Part shown: piece by piece, positions 63,892 through 64,000 of the stretch | Layout of the letters: the number at the start of each line of letters is the position of its first letter | Position numbering within the stretch: position 1 is the first letter of the stretch | Assembly: GCA_963837005.1 (NCBI GenBank) | Contig: CAWIMC010000001.1 | Span: 1,736,001 to 1,800,000 of the forward strand | Direction of reading: 5' to 3' | DNA length: 64,000 nucleotides | From: CALDTK01 sp963837005 | Lineage (GTDB): Bacteria > Bacteroidota > Bacteroidia > Chitinophagales > Saprospiraceae | Translations under genes and position numbers: made by a program | The notes under the pieces: model-generated | What the model was told of the DNA's origin: nothing | The model's database searches: none | What the model saw: only the letters and a program-made list of their open reading frames with translations

Positions 63892-64000
63892 GTGTCCGCA
63901 AAACCCGAAGCCCCCACTCTCACCACCTCCCCGCAGCAACTACTCGACCTGGAGTACCAGCGCTTCGTGGAGTTCGGACAGGTCCTGGATCGGACCGGAC
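63892..64000 (+). CDS. Partial gene at right edge
   Basis: From a GTG the frame reads VSAKPEAPTLTTSPQQLLDL, then EYQRFVEFGQVLDRTG, and leaves the window. Only 36 residues are visible and the family is not recognised. The start codon is chosen because no ATG precedes it in frame. Confidence 0.5.
   Translation, partial: MSAKPEAPTLTTSPQQLLDLEYQRFVEFGQVLDRTG

Overview
The window looks like a chromosomal segment of a high-GC, gliding-type member of the Bacteroidota, most like the Saprospiria/Lewinella group. The evidence is the set of very large secreted proteins with type IX secretion (T9SS) type A or type B C-terminal domains, SprB-type repeats, a TonB receptor with an N-terminal STN domain followed by a DUF4249 lipoprotein, and a fused bifunctional HisB. 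No rRNA, tRNA or CRISPR array was recognised.

Layout. 1-12.3 kb: surface proteins, namely a partial Fn3/Asp-Gly-repeat protein coupled to an outer-membrane barrel, then a 2786-residue SprB-repeat adhesin. 12.5-18.7 kb: housekeeping and envelope genes (glycosyltransferase, RdgB, LpxL-like acyltransferase, receiver domain fused to a thioredoxin-reductase-like flavoprotein, coiled-coil membrane protein, OmpA). 18.8-31.4 kb: a repeat-rich spacer, a zinc metalloprotease, DUF427, a small acetyltransferase, a PhyH dioxygenase, a lipoprotein amidase, a T9SS protein, HisB, two small membrane proteins, a GreA/B-like protein and a thioredoxin-like protein. 31.6-36.2 kb: ECF sigma factor, STN-TonB receptor and DUF4249 lipoprotein. 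36.5-41.8 kb: an AT-rich island with two T9SS proteins lying between two same-orientation copies of an IS630-family element, next to a broken RelE/ParE toxin and its putative antitoxin. 42-53.4 kb: sugar functions (RhaT-like transporter, fucose/arabinose isomerase-like protein; MFS sugar porter plus GH32), an aminotransferase and an AsmA-like protein. 53.5-64 kb: a T9SS type B protein, two glycan or methyl transferases, a CPA1 antiporter opposite an NQO-like quinone reductase, a YqaE/Pmp3 peptide, a GxxExxY gene inside inverted repeats, and a membrane protein with a GDWDRH motif.

The most striking signal is not a gene. A short word, GTTTTGNCGRAAG, occurs exactly 41 times on the two strands, roughly once per 1.5 kb. 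It is used in both orientations and several reading frames, mostly inside genes, where it forces recurrent peptides (FRQN, FAKT, FGES, LAKA, LPEG). It is absent from the IS-bounded AT-rich island. It behaves like a genome-wide DNA-level signal, comparable to an uptake sequence, a nucleoid-protein site or HIP1, rather than a protein motif.

Second, the intergenic spaces hold a family of 15-18 bp tandem units at four loci, several very long perfect hairpins, and an inverted-repeat structure around the GxxExxY gene. Third, about seven genes carry single-base frameshifts, some in or next to homopolymers. Either the assembly has residual indels or these loci are decaying or phase-variable; the sequence alone cannot decide.
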